From the NCBI GenBank assembly GCA_025666215.1, contig CP102593.1, positions 2,803,001-2,867,000 of the forward strand: 64,000 nt of DNA, written 5' to 3'. The translations under genes were made by a program, and so were the position numbers. Positions 61,898 through 64,000 of the stretch are shown here, piece by piece; the first letter of the stretch is position 1, and each line of letters begins with the position of its first letter. Origin of the DNA: Xanthomonas campestris pv. phormiicola. Lineage in GTDB: Bacteria; Pseudomonadota; Gammaproteobacteria; Xanthomonadales; Xanthomonadaceae. A model generated the notes under the pieces. It saw only the letters and a program-made list of their open reading frames with translations, was not told the DNA's origin and did no database searches.

Positions 61898-64000
61898 ATG
61901 AAGATCATGCACATGCTCGCGATCCTGGTGCTGGTGGCGGTGCTGGCACTGCTGGCGCTGGGCGGCGTCGGCTACAGCGCGCAGCAGGGATTGCTCGGCG
62001 CGGTCGCCGTACAGGTCACCTCGTCCGATGCGCTGCGCAACCACATGCAGGCGGACATGATGCACGACGCCTTGCGTGGCGACGTGACCACCGCGTTGCT
62101 GGCCGCCTCGCGCCAGGACGAGGCCGGGATCAAGGCCGCGCACGCCTCGCTCGACGAGCACGCCGCGGAGTTCCGCAAGTCGCTGGCCGACAACCGCAAG
62201 CTGCCGCTGGATCCTGCCTTGCGCCGCGAGCTGGATGCCGTCGCGCCTGCATTGCAGGGCTACATCGCTGCGGCGAACCGGGTCGTGAGCCTGGTCGAAA
62301 GGCAGGCGGACACCGCCGCCGCGTATGCCGCCTTCACCGAGAGTTTCGAGCAGCTCGAGACCCGCATGGGCTCGATCAGCGACCGCATCGCGACGCTGAA
62401 CGAAGCCAATCGCAGCGCGGCCGAACACTACAGCCGCCGCATGACCTGGCAGCAGGCCGGCGCCGTGGCCTTGGCGATCCTGTGCCTGGGACTGGCCGCC
62501 GGCTGGATCCTGCGCTCGGTGTCGCGCCTGCTCGGCGGCGAACCGCGCGTGGCGATGGACGCCGCCCGGCACATCGCCGAGGGGCGCCTGGACCAGCCGA
62601 TTCCGGTCGCCGCCAGGCACGCGCACAGCCTGATGGCGGCACTGGCGCGGATGCAGCGCGAACTGCGCGAGCGAACCGAACGCGAGCGCAACGTCGCCGC
62701 CGAGAACCTGCGCATCCGCACCGCGCTGGACAACGCCTCGACCGGCATGTACATCGCCGATCCCGACCTGACCATCGTCTACGCCAACGGCGCGCTGCAG
62801 AAACTGCTGCACACCTACGCCGACGACATCCACGCCTGCGCGCCGGCCTTCACCCGTGCCAGCCCGCTGCTCGGCCAGCCGGTATCGTTGCTGGAAGTGG
62901 GCAACGCGCAGGACGCGGAGATCTACCAGCAACTCGACCGCCAAGGCGTCGCCCAGCGCGAGGTGCGTTACCGCGATGCCTGCATCGCGCAGGAGGTTTC
63001 CGCGATCCGCAACGAGGTCGGCGCCCATGTCGGCTTCGTCTGCGAATGGCGCGACCGCACCACCGAGGCCAGGGTCGAAGTGGATGTGGCCGAGGTGGTG
63101 CGCAGCGCCGCCGCCGGCGACCTGTCCAAGCGCATCGACAGCGACGGCAAGCAGGGCTTCTTCCTGTTGCTGGCGCAGCAGCTCAACGGGTTGCTCGATG
63201 CCAACGCGGGCAGCATCGCCGAAGTATCGCGCCTGCTCAGCGCACTGGCCGACGGCGACCTGAGCGCGCGCATGCACGGCCAGTTCCACGGCGTGTTCGC
63301 GACCATGCGCGACGACGCCAACGCGACCGCCGAAACGCTCGCCAGCATCGTCGGCCGCATCCAGCAGGCCGCCGGAAACATCAACACCGCCGCCAGCGAG
63401 ATCGCCGCCGGCAACGACGACCTGTCGCGCCGCACCGAACAGCAGGCCGCCAGCCTTGAGGAAACCGCGGCCTCGATGGAAGAGTTGACCTCCACCGTGA
63501 AGCAGAACGCCGAACACGCCCGCCAGGCCAACCAGCTCGCGGTCGGCGCCGCCGCGGTCGCCGCGCAGGGCGGCGCCGTGGTCGGCCAGGTCGTCACCAC
63601 GATGAGCGGCATCGAGACCTCGTCGAAGAAGATCGCCGACATCATCTCGGTCATCGACGGCATCGCCTTCCAGACCAACATCCTGGCGCTCAATGCCGCG
63701 GTGGAAGCCGCACGCGCCGGCGAACAGGGCCGCGGTTTCGCCGTGGTCGCCAGCGAGGTGCGGACGCTGGCCCAACGCTCGGCCGGCGCGGCCAAGGAGA
63801 TCAAGCGCCTGATCGACGAGTCGGTGACCCGCGTCGCCGAAGGCTCGGTACTGGTCGATCGCGCCGGCCAGACCATGCAGGAGATCGTGTCCTCGGTGCA
63901 GCGCGTCACCGACATCATGGGCGAGATCTCCTCCGCCTCGCAGGAGCAGTCCGCCGGCATCGAGCAGGTCAACCAGACCGTCACCCAGATGGACGAGGCC
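61898..64000 (+). CDS. Methyl-accepting chemotaxis protein with PAS domain (3' end missing)
   Basis: The first 701 residues of a chemoreceptor that continues past the window. Helices lie at about 6-25 ([20 protein letters not shown]) and 187-207 ([20 protein letters not shown]), flanking a helical periplasmic sensor. A HAMP segment follows, then a PAS domain (about 268-380; [20 protein letters not shown]), then HAMP-like GDLSKRI and GDLSARM units, and the signalling domain with [20 protein letters not shown]. The signalling domain is nearly identical in DNA and protein to that of the receptor at 58452, whereas the sensory parts differ. It is the second gene of the barrel operon. Confidence 0.94.
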   Translation, partial: MKIMHMLAILVLVAVLALLALGGVGYSAQQGLLGAVAVQVTSSDALRNHMQADMMHDALRGDVTTALLAASRQDEAGIKAAHASLDEHAAEFRKSLADNRKLPLDPALRRELDAVAPALQGYIAAANRVVSLVERQADTAAAYAAFTESFEQLETRMGSISDRIATLNEANRSAAEHYSRRMTWQQAGAVALAILCLGLAAGWILRSVSRLLGGEPRVAMDAARHIAEGRLDQPIPVAARHAHSLMAALARMQRELRERTERERNVAAENLRIRTALDNASTGMYIADPDLTIVYANGALQKLLHTYADDIHACAPAFTRASPLLGQPVSLLEVGNAQDAEIYQQLDRQGVAQREVRYRDACIAQEVSAIRNEVGAHVGFVCEWRDRTTEARVEVDVAEVVRSAAAGDLSKRIDSDGKQGFFLLLAQQLNGLLDANAGSIAEVSRLLSALADGDLSARMHGQFHGVFATMRDDANATAETLASIVGRIQQAAGNINTAASEIAAGNDDLSRRTEQQAASLEETAASMEELTSTVKQNAEHARQANQLAVGAAAVAAQGGAVVGQVVTTMSGIETSSKKIADIISVIDGIAFQTNILALNAAVEAARAGEQGRGFAVVASEVRTLAQRSAGAAKEIKRLIDESVTRVAEGSVLVDRAGQTMQEIVSSVQRVTDIMGEISSASQEQSAGIEQVNQTVTQMDEA

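Overview
The window is high-GC DNA, dense with overlapping genes, and carries a polar-flagellum and chemotaxis supercluster. The gene order (flgL-fliC-fliD-fliS-rpoN2-fleQ-fliE...fliR-flhB-flhA-flhF-fleN-fliA-cheYZA-motCD-parA-cheW), a local rpoN beside fleQ, and xanthomonad-style intergenic repeats point to Xanthomonas or a very close relative. The species cannot be named from the sequence alone. Almost every real gene is on the + strand; the one exception is a phage-like gene at 18071-18988.

Layout. 1-4951: filament genes (end of flgL, fliC, fliD, fliS, a FliT-like small protein, a PilZ-like protein). 5046-9232: regulators (a NarL/LuxR-type response regulator, rpoN2, a stand-alone receiver, fleQ). 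9531-22951: an accessory, A+T-richer island that looks like a flagellin-glycan pathway: PLP aminotransferase, acyl carrier protein, KAS III-like enzyme, two SDR reductases, two left-handed beta-helix acyltransferases, a Rieske oxygenase, a pyruvyl-transferase-family protein, a decayed glycosyltransferase, an inverted tail-fibre/beta-helix gene and a 1173-residue multidomain glycosyltransferase. 23296-34594: basal body, export and switch genes fliE-fliR. 34729-40795: two paralogous membrane diguanylate cyclases placed between fliR and flhB. 40901-48591: flhB, flhA, flhF, fleN, fliA, cheY, cheZ. 48877-57851: cheA1, motC, motD, a ParA ATPase, a CheW/ParP-like protein with 35-residue repeats, then a STAS-cheY-cheA2 set. 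58452-64000: two chemoreceptors (the second runs off the window) and an outer-membrane barrel gene.

Regulation can be read from the DNA. Six sites have exact -24 GG / -12 GC sigma-54 spacing (before rpoN2, fliD, the glycan island, fliE, fliL and flhB). A second set fits sigma-28 (FliA): two in tandem before fliC, others before motC, STAS-cheY-cheA2, the barrel/chemoreceptor pair and the first diguanylate cyclase, plus looser ones before fliS and the second cyclase. The window therefore encodes both sigma factors and their apparent targets: RpoN2/FleQ for the middle structural tier and the glycan island, FliA for filament, motor, sensory and c-di-GMP output.

The most unusual items are the sigma-54-linked acyl-ACP/Rieske sugar-modification island, the sigma-28-linked tandem cyclases, a 285-bp nested inverted-repeat element between cheZ and cheA, repeat DNA of intergenic type inside the cheA1 coding region, and the near-identical 105-bp tandem repeats in the CheW/ParP-like gene.
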